Of a stretch of DNA of 64,000 bases, positions 44,127-53,379 are shown piece after piece. The stretch's first letter is position 1. Each line of letters begins with the position of its first letter. Under the pieces are notes generated by a model, which saw nothing but the letters and a program-made list of their open reading frames with translations, did not search any database and was not told where the DNA came from. This DNA is from Alphaproteobacteria bacterium (GTDB lineage Bacteria > Pseudomonadota > Alphaproteobacteria > Sphingomonadales > Sphingomonadaceae), in assembly GCA_018823325.1 (NCBI GenBank), contig JAHJIJ010000011.1, positions 62,001 through 126,000 of the forward strand. The letters run 5' to 3'. Position numbers and translations under genes: made by a program.

Positions 44127-44792
44127 TCAGGCGAAGCTGACGGAGTTCCGGCGACGGCGCATCTGCATGCCGGCCAGCGCGAAGCCGCCGATCATCAGGG
44201 CCCAGGTGGCCGGCTCAGGGACCGCTGCCATCGTGACGTTGTCGACGACGAAGTCAGCCGCGGTCACGCCGTTGCCGTAGAAGTTGAACGTCAGGTCAAC
44301 GGCACCGGTGCTCGTCGCCGTGTACATGGTCGTGAAGTTGTACCAGGTCTGCGGCGTCGTGCCGCTGCCGGTTCCTGCGGTGAGCGAAGAGCCTGCAAGC
44401 GCGCCGTCGATCAGAAACTCAAGATTCGCATCGTTCGGATTGTTCGAACCGTTGAGCGGCGCATAATAATCGAACGAGAGATAATAAGTGACGCCGGTTT
44501 CCACATTCACGCTCTGCATGAGCGAATCAGGGTTGGCGGTGTCGGACGAGAAATAAGCGCCCCAGGTGCCGCCACCGACAGGAGCCGGAACAGCCTCACC
44601 GAACGCGCCGGTCGGATAGCCCGAAGCCTGGCCATATTCGATCACGACAGGATCGGTGCCGGCGCCCGGAATGGATGCCCAGCCGCTGAAGTCGCCGGTT
44701 TCAAAGTCACCATTGGTGATGAGATTCGCCGCCATCGCCGGCCCGGAAAGGGCAAGCGCTGCGGCCGTACCGAGAAGGTAAAGTGATTTCAT
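44127..44792 (-). CDS. PEP-CTERM sorting domain protein, exported
   Basis: 221 aa from ATG 44792, chosen for GGGAGTAAG upstream and the immediate signal peptide ('LLGTAAALALSGPAMA'). A 26-residue upstream extension is unlikely. The body starts 'NLITNGDFETGDFSGWAS', a carbohydrate-binding-like beta-sandwich seen in many secreted PEP-CTERM proteins. The tail 'VPEPATWALMIGGFALAG' plus an Arg-rich end is the sorting signal processed by exosortase. No exosortase gene is in the window. The protein is presumably sent to the surface or exopolysaccharide, consistent with the glycosyltransferases at 48-51 kb, although these are not linked. Confidence 0.9.
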   Translation of the reverse strand: MKSLYLLGTAAALALSGPAMAANLITNGDFETGDFSGWASIPGAGTDPVVIEYGQASGYPTGAFGEAVPAPVGGGTWGAYFSSDTANPDSLMQSVNVETGVTYYLSFDYYAPLNGSNNPNDANLEFLIDGALAGSSLTAGTGSGTTPQTWYNFTTMYTATSTGAVDLTFNFYGNGVTAADFVVDNVTMAAVPEPATWALMIGGFALAGMQMRRRRNSVSFA

Positions 44793-45024
44793 GATCTTAC
44801 TCCCACACTGCAGCACCCACACATGCCACAAAAGATACATAACAGATTCGTTCAAAAGTTTCTCGCTCATTAACCATTAACCCTATGCACAAAGTGCAGT
44901 CAGCGGAGGCGATTGTCATTCCAGGTGGCAAGGCGAGGTTCAGCGGGCGTTGCAAAGCTGCGGACGAAAGCTAGGACGGTCTATCGCGACCATTCATCAC
45001 GCCGTCGCGCAGGACGTTTAGTGC

Positions 45025-46629
45025 ATGACCATTTCCATACATGACATCATCATCATCGGCTCAGGCGCTGCGGGCCTGACGGCGGCGATCAATCTGGCGC
45101 AGACGCACAAGGTGCTCGTTCTGGCCAAGGGTGCGCTTGATTCCGGGTCGACCAACTGGGCGCAGGGCGGCATCGCGGCGGTACTCGACGCCGGTGACAG
45201 TTTCGCGGCGCATGTCGAGGACACGATGATTGCGGGCGCCGGGCTGAACGACCGGGCGACCGTAGAGTTTGTCGTATCCGAAGCGCCGGCGGCGATTGAG
45301 CGGCTGGCGGGCCTTGGCGTTCCCTTCAATGCGGGCGAAGCCTTTGGGGAGCGCTGGCACCTGACGCGCGAGGGCGGCCATTCCCATCGGCGGATCGTGC
45401 ATGTCGATGACGCAACGGGGCACGCAGTGCAGGTGGCGCTGCTTGCCGCCGCGCGTGCCAACCCGAACATCACCTTGATGGAGGATATGGTCGCGATCGA
45501 CCTCATCACCTCGCGCCACGGGGAGCGCTACTCCGGCGACGGTCGGGTGTGGGGTGTCTACGCGCTCAACAACAAACTTGGTCGCGTCGAGGCCTTCGTC
45601 GGACGCGCGACGATTTTGGCGACCGGTGGTGCGGGGCGCACTTACCTGTTCTCCACGGCACCGCGCGGCGCGACGGGCGATGGCATTGCCATGGCATGGC
45701 GCGCGGGGTGCCGCGTTTCCAACATGGAGATGATGCAGTTCCACCCGACCTGCCTGTTCAACTTCGAGGTCAAGAATTTCCTGATCACCGAGGCGATGCG
45801 CGGGGAAGGCGGCAAGCTCAAGCTCCCGCCCGGCGTTCCCGGTGGTGGCAAGCGCTTCATGGACCGTTTCGACAAGCGGGGCGAGTTGGCGCCACGCGAC
45901 GTCGTAGCCCGCGCAATTGACCATGAGATCAAGCGCCTCGGCCTCGATTATGTGCATCTGGACATCAGCCACCAGCCGCCTGAATTCATCAAAGAGCATT
46001 TTCCGACGATATATGCACGCCTTCTCGATCTCGATATCGACATCACGAAGGAGCCGATCCCGGTCGTTCCGGCGCAGCATTATACCTGCGGCGGCGTCGT
46101 CATCGATCTTGACGGGCGCACGGATCTGCCCGGCCTCTATGCGGCGGGTGAAGTGACCGAAAGCGGTCTGCACGGCGCCAATCGCCTTGCTTCCAACTCG
46201 CTGCTGGAATGCTTCGTATTCGGCGAGGCAGCTGCCAATCACATTCGTGCCAACTGGGAGGATATGCCTGCGCCGCCGCCGATTCGCCCTTGGGACGAAA
46301 GCCGGGTGACGGACAGCGACGAGGAAGTCGTCGTGACTCACAACTGGAAGGAGATCCGGCGATTCATGTGGGATTATGTCGGGATCGTCCGTTCCACCAA
46401 AAGGCTGGAGCGCGCGCAGCATCGCGCGGACCTTCTCGCGCGTGAAGTGGACGATTATTACGGCAATTTCCGCGTGACGGCGGACCTGATCGAACTGCGC
46501 AATCTGCTGGAGGTCGCGCGCCTGATCATCCGCAGTGCCTTGAAACGCAAGGAAAGCCGCGGCCTCCATTACACGCTCGATCATCCCGAAATGCTGCCCG
46601 AGGCTCTCGATACGGTGCTGGCGCCCTGA
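45025..46629 (+). CDS. nadB: L-aspartate oxidase
   Basis: First enzyme of de novo NAD synthesis, oxidising L-aspartate to iminoaspartate with FAD. 534 aa. The FAD fold is 'DIIIIGSGAAGLTAAINL' (residues 7-24). The succinate-dehydrogenase-like catalytic segment is 'MEMMQFHPTCL' with 'LITEAMRGEGGKL'. The C-terminal FAD motif is 'GLYAAGEVTESGLHGANRLASNS'. The helical C-terminal domain is complete. nadA and nadC are not adjacent. It is the only gene before the hairpin at 46651. Confidence 0.96.
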   Translation: MTISIHDIIIIGSGAAGLTAAINLAQTHKVLVLAKGALDSGSTNWAQGGIAAVLDAGDSFAAHVEDTMIAGAGLNDRATVEFVVSEAPAAIERLAGLGVPFNAGEAFGERWHLTREGGHSHRRIVHVDDATGHAVQVALLAAARANPNITLMEDMVAIDLITSRHGERYSGDGRVWGVYALNNKLGRVEAFVGRATILATGGAGRTYLFSTAPRGATGDGIAMAWRAGCRVSNMEMMQFHPTCLFNFEVKNFLITEAMRGEGGKLKLPPGVPGGGKRFMDRFDKRGELAPRDVVARAIDHEIKRLGLDYVHLDISHQPPEFIKEHFPTIYARLLDLDIDITKEPIPVVPAQHYTCGGVVIDLDGRTDLPGLYAAGEVTESGLHGANRLASNSLLECFVFGEAAANHIRANWEDMPAPPPIRPWDESRVTDSDEEVVVTHNWKEIRRFMWDYVGIVRSTKRLERAQHRADLLAREVDDYYGNFRVTADLIELRNLLEVARLIIRSALKRKESRGLHYTLDHPEMLPEALDTVLAP

Positions 46630-46650
46630 ACCAAAACAGGAACCAAAAAA

Positions 46651-46679
46651 AGGGCGCGATGGCCCAGCCGCCGCGCCCT
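46651..46679. terminator. hairpin after nadB
   Basis: AGGGCGCG (46651-46658) pairs with CGCGCCCT (46672-46679) over a 13-base loop. An A7 run lies to its left and would give a T-run on the minus strand, but there is none on the plus strand. It is a possible terminator of nadB. Confidence 0.5.
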
Positions 46680-46928
46680 GAGGTTCTGACTAGGAGGGAA
46701 AACAGCAGCGCTGCTTTCAACGCGACGACTGCGGATCGTGGCGTCCCCGACCTTATGAGGGACGCGCGACATTCGGACATTGACTGAGATCAAAACGTTG
46801 AATTTCTCAAGCATTGAGCAAGGCAGGGTTCCCGATTTCCGATCAATCCGTCGCAAAAGGGATTCGGTGCATCGCATCTCGTCGCTTCGTTCTGGAATTA
46901 TTCAGAGGTCTTCGGCAAGAATATCCTC

Positions 46929-48179
46929 ATGATTGGCAAGGAAGTTTTCGGGAACGTAAAGGGCCGTTTGGGTCAGCTGTCGGCTGTGGTTGCGCTGGTC
47001 GCTCTGGCGAGTTCCTGCACAGCCATACCCTCCTCCAGCCATCCGCTTGCGCGCGGCGCCGCGCCCGCTCAGCAAACCGTGCGCTATGCCCCGCCGCGCG
47101 AGGTCGTGCAGCCTCTGCCTCAGCAAGTCCCAGCGCCGCGGGTGCAGCGCTCCGCATCCATCAGCGCGCCATGGTTGCCCAGCCGTTCGCCTGTCGCGGC
47201 GCCGGCAGTGCCTGCCGCTGCGCCACCGCCTGCGCTCGTCGCCAATATCCAGACGCTTGGCCGCCAGTTCAACGGCAAGGTCGGCATCGCCGTCCAGAGC
47301 GTGGATGCAGGCTGGACGGTCTCACACAATGGGGATCTTCTTTTCCCGCAACAGAGCGTCTCCAAGCTCTGGGTTGCGATGACCCTCCTCGACGCGGTCG
47401 ATCGCAACAAGATCAGCCTGGATCGCGAGGTGACGATCCGCCCGACTGATTTGACCCTGTTCCACCAGCCCATTGCGTCGCTGGTTAAAAGTGACAGGGG
47501 CTATACGACTTCTCTGCGTGGCCTGCTCGACCGGGCGATGATGCAGAGTGACAATACCGCCAATGATTCGATTCTGCGCACGGTCGGTGGCCCCGAAGCA
47601 GTGCGCAGCTATCTGGCGCGCCGGTTTATCGGGCCGGATAGCATTCGTTTCGGGCCCGGTGAGCGTCTGCTGCAGAGCCAGGCGGCGGGGCTGACCTGGT
47701 CACAGAATATGTCTGCAGGCCGGAATTTCTATACGGCGCGCGCGAACCTGCCGCGCTCTGTCCGCGAACGGGCGCTCAACGGCTATCTGGCCGATCCGCC
47801 GGATGGCGCCGCGCCGCTGGCCATCGTGGCGGCGCTCGCTCGCCTTCAAAAGGGTGAGATGTTGTCGCCGACATCCACGCGAGTCCTTCTTTCAGCCATG
47901 GAGCGCGCACGCACGGGGCCGCAGCGTATCAAGGCCGGGGTACCCTCTGGCTGGACCTATATGCACAAGACCGGCACCGGTCAGGATCTCGCACCGCGCT
48001 CGACCGGCTATAATGACGTCGGCATCATGACGGCGCCCGATGGTTCCAGCTACGCCATTGCCGTGCTGATCGGCGAAACGACGGTTTCCATTCCCGAGCG
48101 CTGGAAATTGATGCAGGCCGTGGCCCGCGCCGTCGGTGCGTCCCATCAGCTGGCGACACGCTACAGCTCCGCGCGCTGA
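46929..48179 (+). CDS. class A beta-lactamase-like serine hydrolase, lipoprotein
   Basis: 416 aa. The N-terminus has a lipobox-like LASSC near residue 30, then a Pro/Ala-rich linker to about residue 105 ('PAVPAAAPPPA'), then a class A beta-lactamase-type domain. SxxK is 'QQSVSKLW', SDN is 'MQSDNTAND', and KTG is 'MHKTGTG'. A candidate general-base Glu lies in 'GPGERLLQ', but the classic ExxLN omega-loop motif is not obvious, so beta-lactam hydrolysis is uncertain. It may be a peptidoglycan-linked or esterase-like relative. A periplasmic, membrane-anchored location is expected. Lone gene. Confidence 0.85.
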   Translation: MIGKEVFGNVKGRLGQLSAVVALVALASSCTAIPSSSHPLARGAAPAQQTVRYAPPREVVQPLPQQVPAPRVQRSASISAPWLPSRSPVAAPAVPAAAPPPALVANIQTLGRQFNGKVGIAVQSVDAGWTVSHNGDLLFPQQSVSKLWVAMTLLDAVDRNKISLDREVTIRPTDLTLFHQPIASLVKSDRGYTTSLRGLLDRAMMQSDNTANDSILRTVGGPEAVRSYLARRFIGPDSIRFGPGERLLQSQAAGLTWSQNMSAGRNFYTARANLPRSVRERALNGYLADPPDGAAPLAIVAALARLQKGEMLSPTSTRVLLSAMERARTGPQRIKAGVPSGWTYMHKTGTGQDLAPRSTGYNDVGIMTAPDGSSYAIAVLIGETTVSIPERWKLMQAVARAVGASHQLATRYSSAR

Positions 48180-48311
48180 CCATACTTTCTGTTCAGGAAA
48201 TGCAGCTAGGACAGGGCGCGTGGACCCGTTGACCGGTCCTTCAATTCGTGCCTTATCCGGAGCCGACATGGCTGCATCCCCTGCTTTTCTGCTCCAACCG
48301 CGACGACCGCT

Positions 48312-49334
48312 ATGAGCCTGGGCACCGCGCCACGAATCGGGCTGGTGGCCATTGGCCGCAATGAAGGGGAACGGCTGAAGCGCTGTTTGCGCAGCGTGCC
48401 CGCTGACTGCCCTGCCATCTATGTGGATTCCGGTTCGGCCGACGGCAGTGTCGCGTTCGCGGAAAGTCTCGGCGTTACGGTCGTCAGGCTCGATACGCGG
48501 GAGGGCTTCACGGCAGCGCGTGCGCGCAATGCCGGATGGCGGCGCCTGCTGAACGCCCACCCGGCGCTCGAGTTCGTGCAGTTCGTGGATGGCGATTGCG
48601 AGCTGGATGCCGGGTGGTTGCCCCGTGCACTGGCCGAGATGGAAGAGGATACGAGGCTGTGCGCCGTTTTTGGCCGGCGACGGGAGCGCTTTCCGAACGC
48701 GAGCATCTATAATGCGCTGTGCGATGACGAATGGAACGTGCCGGTCGGGCTTGTCGAGGCTTGCGGGGGTGACGTGCTGTTCCGTGCAGACGCCTTGGGG
48801 CAATCGGGGGGGTACAGCGACGATCTGATTGCCGGGGAGGAGCCGGACCTGTGCCTGCGGCTGGGTCTCGCGGGCTGGCGAATCCGGCGGATCGATGCGG
48901 AGATGACGCTGCACGATGCGGACATTCACGCCGCGCGACAGCAATGGCGGCGGGCGCGGCGGGCGGGGCATGCCTTTGCGGAGCATGTCGCGCGCCACGG
49001 CGACGCCGCTTTCCCGTCTTGGCGGCGGCAGGTGCGCAGCATTCTTGTTTGGGCGCTGGTCATCCCGGCGGGAATCGTCGACGCAGTCGTGCTGGCTCTG
49101 GCGAGCGGTGTCGACTGGTTCTGGCTGGCCGCAGCACTTGGCGTGATGCTCTATCCGCTGCAGATCCTGCGCACGGCACTGAAGAAGGCCCGTGCCGGGG
49201 CGGATCGCCACTTTGCGCTGGTCTATGGCTTCTGGATGACCATCGGCAAGTTTGCGCAGTTGGGTGGTGTGCTGCGCTATTACTGGAAGCGGCTTCGCGG
49301 CGGCGGGCACCGGATTATCGAGTATAAGGGGTAA
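48312..49334 (+). CDS. family 2 glycosyltransferase with C-terminal membrane segments
   Basis: 340 aa. The GT-A nucleotide-binding fold is 'RIGLVAIGRNEGERLKRCL', and the DxD-type motif is 'FVQFVDGDCEL' (residues about 92-102). 'FRADALGQSGGYSDDL' and 'AGEEPDLCLRL' are acceptor and base motifs. The C-terminus has two hydrophobic helices ('LVWALVIPAGIVDAVVLALA' region and 'FWLAAALGVMLYPLQIL'), so it is membrane-associated. It is followed 95 bases later by a second GT2 gene and an acetyltransferase on the same strand. The three probably build a surface polysaccharide. The sugar is unknown. Confidence 0.88.
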   Translation: MSLGTAPRIGLVAIGRNEGERLKRCLRSVPADCPAIYVDSGSADGSVAFAESLGVTVVRLDTREGFTAARARNAGWRRLLNAHPALEFVQFVDGDCELDAGWLPRALAEMEEDTRLCAVFGRRRERFPNASIYNALCDDEWNVPVGLVEACGGDVLFRADALGQSGGYSDDLIAGEEPDLCLRLGLAGWRIRRIDAEMTLHDADIHAARQQWRRARRAGHAFAEHVARHGDAAFPSWRRQVRSILVWALVIPAGIVDAVVLALASGVDWFWLAAALGVMLYPLQILRTALKKARAGADRHFALVYGFWMTIGKFAQLGGVLRYYWKRLRGGGHRIIEYKG

Positions 49335-49429
49335 GTTGGCAGCCTGCCTGCAGCACCTCGGAAATTTCTTTTTCACCGGTTCCGTGCAAAGGATCGGCAG
49401 GACTTTAATTCAGGATCGGGTTTGATTTC

Positions 49430-50443
49430 ATGACGGATGTCTCAGTCGTCATCGTCAATTACGGGACGGCCGATCTGGTCATCGAAGGGGTCGCGTCGAT
49501 CCTTGCTGCGCATCAAGGTGGCCGGTCGGTCGACGTCCATGTCGTCGATAACGGGTCTCCCGGCGATGATGCTGAGCGCCTGAGTGCTGCGGCGGCCGAG
49601 TTGGGCTGGGGGGACCGCGTAAGGCTTTATCTCGAGCGCGAGAATCATGGTTTTGGGCGGGGCAATAACGTCGTGCTTCATGCGCTCAGCGCATCGGGCG
49701 TGCCGCCGCGCTATGTTTTCCTGCTCAATCCGGATGCCCGCCTGGGTAATGAGGCCGTCGATATTCTGGCATCCTTTCTGGACGATCACGCCGATGCCAT
49801 TGCCGCCGGCCCGGCGCTCCTGCGTCCGGATGGCGCAGCGGTTTCAGCCGCATTTCGTTTTCCTGATGCCGGAAGTGAATTCGTCGGCACTGCCGCCAAC
49901 AAGGTCGTCAGCCGTATGTTTCCCCGCAAGGCGGTTGCCCTGCCGCCGGAAACGGGCCAGCAGCCTGTGGACTGGATCACCGGCGCGGCGTTCATGGTTC
50001 GCTTCGCAGCACTGGAGCAGGTGGGCTTCTTCGATCCTGATTTCTTCCTCTATTTCGAGGAAACGGAGCTCATGTGGCGGCTGAACCGCTCGGGCCGCGC
50101 AGTCTGGCACGTGCCTGAAGCGCATGTGGTCCACATCGCGGGCGCGGCGACCGGGATGAAGGGCGGGCAGCATGTTCGGCGGATCAAGCCGGGATATTGG
50201 TATGACAGCTGGCGCCTTTATCATGTGAAGACGCGGGGCACGGGCGCGGCGCGGCTGGCTGCGATGCTGCATGTGGCGGGCTCTACGATCAACCTGGGTT
50301 TCAATGGGCTGCGGGGCAAGCCAAGCAGCGTTCCGGACCGGTTTTTCCCTGATTTCTGGCGTCATGTTCTGCAGCCGCTGTTTCTTGGCGACCCGCTTCT
50401 GGCGCGGCCCGACGGGCAGAATGTCAAGGCGCGCTCCGCATGA
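49430..50443 (+). CDS. family 2 glycosyltransferase (WbbL/rhamnosyltransferase-like)
   Basis: 337 aa. 'VSVVIVNYGTADLVIEGVAS' is the N-terminal GT2 motif. 'NHGFGRGNN' and 'YVFLLNPDARL' carry the nucleotide and metal-binding part, and 'WITGAAFMVRFAALEQVGFF' with 'FFLYFEETELMWRL' the acceptor/base part. This is the WbbL-like group of rhamnosyl- or related transferases. The next gene overlaps its stop by four bases, so they are coupled. No membrane helix is evident. A role in a surface polysaccharide is inferred from the neighbours. Confidence 0.9.
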   Translation: MTDVSVVIVNYGTADLVIEGVASILAAHQGGRSVDVHVVDNGSPGDDAERLSAAAAELGWGDRVRLYLERENHGFGRGNNVVLHALSASGVPPRYVFLLNPDARLGNEAVDILASFLDDHADAIAAGPALLRPDGAAVSAAFRFPDAGSEFVGTAANKVVSRMFPRKAVALPPETGQQPVDWITGAAFMVRFAALEQVGFFDPDFFLYFEETELMWRLNRSGRAVWHVPEAHVVHIAGAATGMKGGQHVRRIKPGYWYDSWRLYHVKTRGTGAARLAAMLHVAGSTINLGFNGLRGKPSSVPDRFFPDFWRHVLQPLFLGDPLLARPDGQNVKARSA

Positions 50444-51042
50444 GCGAGACGGCTCCTCCGGCGCAGGCTGCGCGGCCTCCGGCGCCGCCGCTCCCTATGG
50501 GTGACGTCAACGCCAATCCTCGCGATATCGGCTTCTGGGCGCTGATCGCCGAGGACCTGCGGACGCACGACAGCGACTGGCTGGCGCAGGGCTTCTGGGC
50601 CTTGTTCTGGCATCGCTTCGGCAACTGGCGCATGGGCGTGCGCCCAAAGCTTCTGCGCGCGCCGTTCACGGTGATCTACCGGATCATGTTCAAGATGTGC
50701 GAGTGGGTCTGCGGGATCAAGCTCTCGTATAATGTTCCGGTCGGGCGGCGCCTGCGGATCGATCATTTCGGCGGCATCATCATCGGCGCCCGTTCGATCG
50801 GCTCGGATGTCATCATTCGCCAGAACACGACGATCGGCATTGCCGACCCTTCCGACAGGAATGCCAAGCCGGTGATCTGCGATGGCGTTCAGATCGGCGC
50901 CGGCGCTGTGGTCGTGGGCGACATCACTATTGGCGAGGGGGCTGTGATTGGCGCGAATGCCGTGGTGACGAAGGATGTGCCGGCCGGCGCCGTGGTAGGC
51001 GGTATACCGGCGCGGATCATCCGCATGAAGGCTGCCGGCTGA
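50440..51042 (+). CDS. hexapeptide-repeat acetyltransferase (serine O-acetyltransferase-like)
   Basis: 200 aa. The first 55 residues are Pro/Ala-rich and then helical ('FWALIAEDLRTHDSDW'). From residue 100 comes a left-handed beta-helix with repeats such as 'GRRLRIDHFGGIIIGARSIG', 'IIRQNTTIG', and 'GAVVVGDITIGEGAVIGANA', ending 'VPAGAVVGGIPARIIR'. Shorter than CysE and lacking its N-terminal helical trimer part, it more likely acetylates a sugar in the operon of the two glycosyltransferases than supplies O-acetylserine. A His near 'RIDHFGG' is the catalytic position. The ATG overlaps the GT stop. Confidence 0.87.
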   Translation: MSETAPPAQAARPPAPPLPMGDVNANPRDIGFWALIAEDLRTHDSDWLAQGFWALFWHRFGNWRMGVRPKLLRAPFTVIYRIMFKMCEWVCGIKLSYNVPVGRRLRIDHFGGIIIGARSIGSDVIIRQNTTIGIADPSDRNAKPVICDGVQIGAGAVVVGDITIGEGAVIGANAVVTKDVPAGAVVGGIPARIIRMKAAG

Positions 51043-51112
51043 GCTGCCGTGGGTCGATCAAGGATTGATTTGAACAACCCTCCATTCACAGCTATACCGC
51101 CGCACTGACGAT

Positions 51113-51138
51113 GGCGGCCTCGCACGGGCCGCCTTTTT
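51113..51138 (+). terminator. intrinsic terminator before argD
   Basis: GGCGGCC (51113-51119), 7-base loop, GGCCGCC (51127-51133), then TTTTT. This closes the glycosyltransferase operon 40 bases before the argD start. Confidence 0.85.
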
Positions 51139-51177
51139 CCGTTTTGAACAGCCGTGCGAGGAGGAAGGAGTAGTCCT

Positions 51178-52371
51178 ATGTCGATCACCCCGCTCATGCC
51201 CGTTTATCCCCGGTGCGATGTGCGTCCGGTGCGAGGCGAAGGCTGCTATCTGATCGGCGAGCGCGGCGAGCGTTATCTGGATTTTGCGAGCGGCATTGCC
51301 GTGAATGCGCTTGGCCATGGCCATCCGCATCTGGTGAAGGCGATTGCCGAGCAGGCCGCGACGTTGATGCACGTCTCCAACCTTTACGGCTCGCCGCAGG
51401 GCGAGGCCTTTGCGCAGCGCATTGTCGAGAACAGCTTTGCCGACACCGTGTTCTTCACCAACAGCGGGGCGGAAGCGGTGGAGTGCGCGATCAAGACCGC
51501 GCGGCGCTATCACTTCGCCAACGGCAATCCGCAGCGGCACAAGCTGATCACCTTCAAGAACGCCTTCCACGGTCGGACCTTGGGGACGATCAGCGCGACC
51601 GACCAGCCGAAGATGCGCGACGGGTTCGAGCCGCTTCTGCCGGGCTTCGATTATGTCGCGTTCAACGACCTGGAGACGGCGCTCTCCAAGATCGACGATG
51701 AGACCGCCGGCTTCCTCGTGGAAACCGTGCAGGGTGAGGGCGGTCTGACCGCCGGCAAGCCCGAATTCATCAAGGGGCTGCGCGAGGCGGCGGACAAGCA
51801 CGGGCTGCTGCTGGTGCTCGATGAAGTGCAGTGTGGCTATGGCCGCACCGGCAAGTTCTTCGCGCATGAGCATTATGGCGTGAAGCCGGACGTCATGGCC
51901 GTGGCCAAGGGCATTGGCGGCGGCTTTCCGCTCGGCGCCTGCCTCGCGACTGAAGAAGCAGCCAAGGGCATGGTCTTCGGCACCCATGGCAGCACTTATG
52001 GCGGCAATCCGCTGGCCATGGCCGCGGGCATGGCGGTGCTCGACGTACTGCTGGAGCCCGGCTTCCTTGAGCAGGTCGCGGCGACCGGCGAGCGGCTGCG
52101 CGGCGCACTCGAGCAGCTCATTCCCAATCATGACGATGTGTTCGAGGAAGTGCGCGGCCTTGGCCTGATGCTGGGCGTCAAGCTGAAACCGCAAGTGGAG
52201 GCGCGCAATTTCGTGGCGCATCTGCGCGACAATCATGGCCTGCTGACCGTGTCGGCCGGCGAGAATGTCGTGCGCATCCTGCCGCCGTTGGTGATCGAGC
52301 AGAGCCACATCGACGAAGCGATCGCCAAGCTCTCCGCAGGCGCAGCCAGCATCAAGGCGCAGGCATCATGA
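51178..52371 (+). CDS. argD: acetylornithine aminotransferase
   Basis: PLP enzyme of arginine synthesis, converting N-acetylglutamate semialdehyde to acetylornithine; it may also serve in lysine synthesis. 397 aa from ATG 51178, directly after GAGGAAGGAG. '[18 protein letters not shown]' binds the PLP phosphate. '[16 protein letters not shown]' has the Asp contacting the PLP nitrogen. The Schiff-base Lys is in '[16 protein letters not shown]'. The stop overlaps argF by four bases, so the two are translationally coupled. Confidence 0.96.
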   Translation: MSITPLMPVYPRCDVRPVRGEGCYLIGERGERYLDFASGIAVNALGHGHPHLVKAIAEQAATLMHVSNLYGSPQGEAFAQRIVENSFADTVFFTNSGAEAVECAIKTARRYHFANGNPQRHKLITFKNAFHGRTLGTISATDQPKMRDGFEPLLPGFDYVAFNDLETALSKIDDETAGFLVETVQGEGGLTAGKPEFIKGLREAADKHGLLLVLDEVQCGYGRTGKFFAHEHYGVKPDVMAVAKGIGGGFPLGACLATEEAAKGMVFGTHGSTYGGNPLAMAAGMAVLDVLLEPGFLEQVAATGERLRGALEQLIPNHDDVFEEVRGLGLMLGVKLKPQVEARNFVAHLRDNHGLLTVSAGENVVRILPPLVIEQSHIDEAIAKLSAGAASIKAQAS

Positions 52372-53297
52372 TTCGGCACTTCCGCAATCTCTCGGATGCC
52401 GGAGGCGATGCGCTGGCCGCCATTCTCAACGATGCGATGGACCGCAAGGCCGCGCGCGCGGGAATGCCGAAGGGCGCCGTGGACAAGGACGCGCCGCTCG
52501 CCGGGCGTACGCTGGCGATGATCTTCGAGAAGAACTCGACACGTACGCGCGTGAGCTTCGATATGGCGATCCGCCAGCTTGGCGGCACCTCGCTCATCCT
52601 CGACAGCGGTACGACGCAGCTCGGTCGCGGCGAGACGGTCGCGGACACCGCGCGCGTGCTGAGCCGCATGGTCGATCTGATCATGATCCGCACGGACGAT
52701 CATGCCAAGATCGAGGAAATGGCGCATCATGCGACCGTGCCGGTCATCAACGGCCTCACGGATCTCTCGCATCCGTGCCAGATCATGGCGGACCTGCTCA
52801 CGGTGATCGAACATGGCCTTGCCTTGCCGGGCAGCCAGTGGGCCTGGCTGGGCGATGGCAATAATGTGCTGCACTCGATCATCGAGGCGGCCGGGCTGTT
52901 CAAGTTCGACGTGCGCGTGGGCGTGCCGCAGGGCTTCGATCCCGATCCCAGCTTTGCGGAAGCCGCGCGCGCTGGCGGGGCGACCATCACGCTCACGCGC
53001 AATGCCGCAGAAGCTGTGGAGGGCGCGGATGTTGTCGTCACCGACACATGGGTTTCCATGGGTCAGGCGGGCGGCGAAGCCAAGCTGCGCGCGATGATGC
53101 CTTATCAGGTGACGCCGGCGCTCATGGCGCGCGCCAAGCCAGGCGCGAAGTTCCTGCACTGCCTGCCCGCGCATCGCGGCGAGGAAGTGCTGGACGAAGT
53201 GATTGACGGCCCGCAGTCGCTGATCTGGGACGAGGCGGAAAATCGCCTGCACGCCCAGAAGTCGGTCTTGCTGTGGGCCGCTGGCCTGATTGGCTAA
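52368..53297 (+). CDS. argF: ornithine carbamoyltransferase
   Basis: 309 aa. It makes citrulline from ornithine and carbamoyl phosphate. The carbamoyl-phosphate loop 'STRTRVSFD', '[11 protein letters not shown]' and the ornithine-binding '[11 protein letters not shown]' are present, and 'DTWVSMGQ' is the second ornithine motif. It is coupled to argD. The normal sphingomonad order is argD-argF-hslO; here an acyltransferase-3 gene lies between argF and hslO. Confidence 0.97.
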   Translation: MIRHFRNLSDAGGDALAAILNDAMDRKAARAGMPKGAVDKDAPLAGRTLAMIFEKNSTRTRVSFDMAIRQLGGTSLILDSGTTQLGRGETVADTARVLSRMVDLIMIRTDDHAKIEEMAHHATVPVINGLTDLSHPCQIMADLLTVIEHGLALPGSQWAWLGDGNNVLHSIIEAAGLFKFDVRVGVPQGFDPDPSFAEAARAGGATITLTRNAAEAVEGADVVVTDTWVSMGQAGGEAKLRAMMPYQVTPALMARAKPGAKFLHCLPAHRGEEVLDEVIDGPQSLIWDEAENRLHAQKSVLLWAAGLIG

Positions 53298-53313
53298 TCT
53301 CTGCGCCGGGCGA

Positions 53314-53350
53314 CATCCCGCGAACAGGCACATCGCGCGTTTGCGGGATG
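53314..53350 (+). terminator. possible hairpin after argF
   Basis: CATCCCGC (53314-53321) pairs with GCGGGATG (53343-53350), an 8-bp stem with a long loop and no T-run. Weak candidate. Confidence 0.35.
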
Positions 53351-53379
53351 CACCGGCAGTGCTGCGTATTCCGTAGTGG

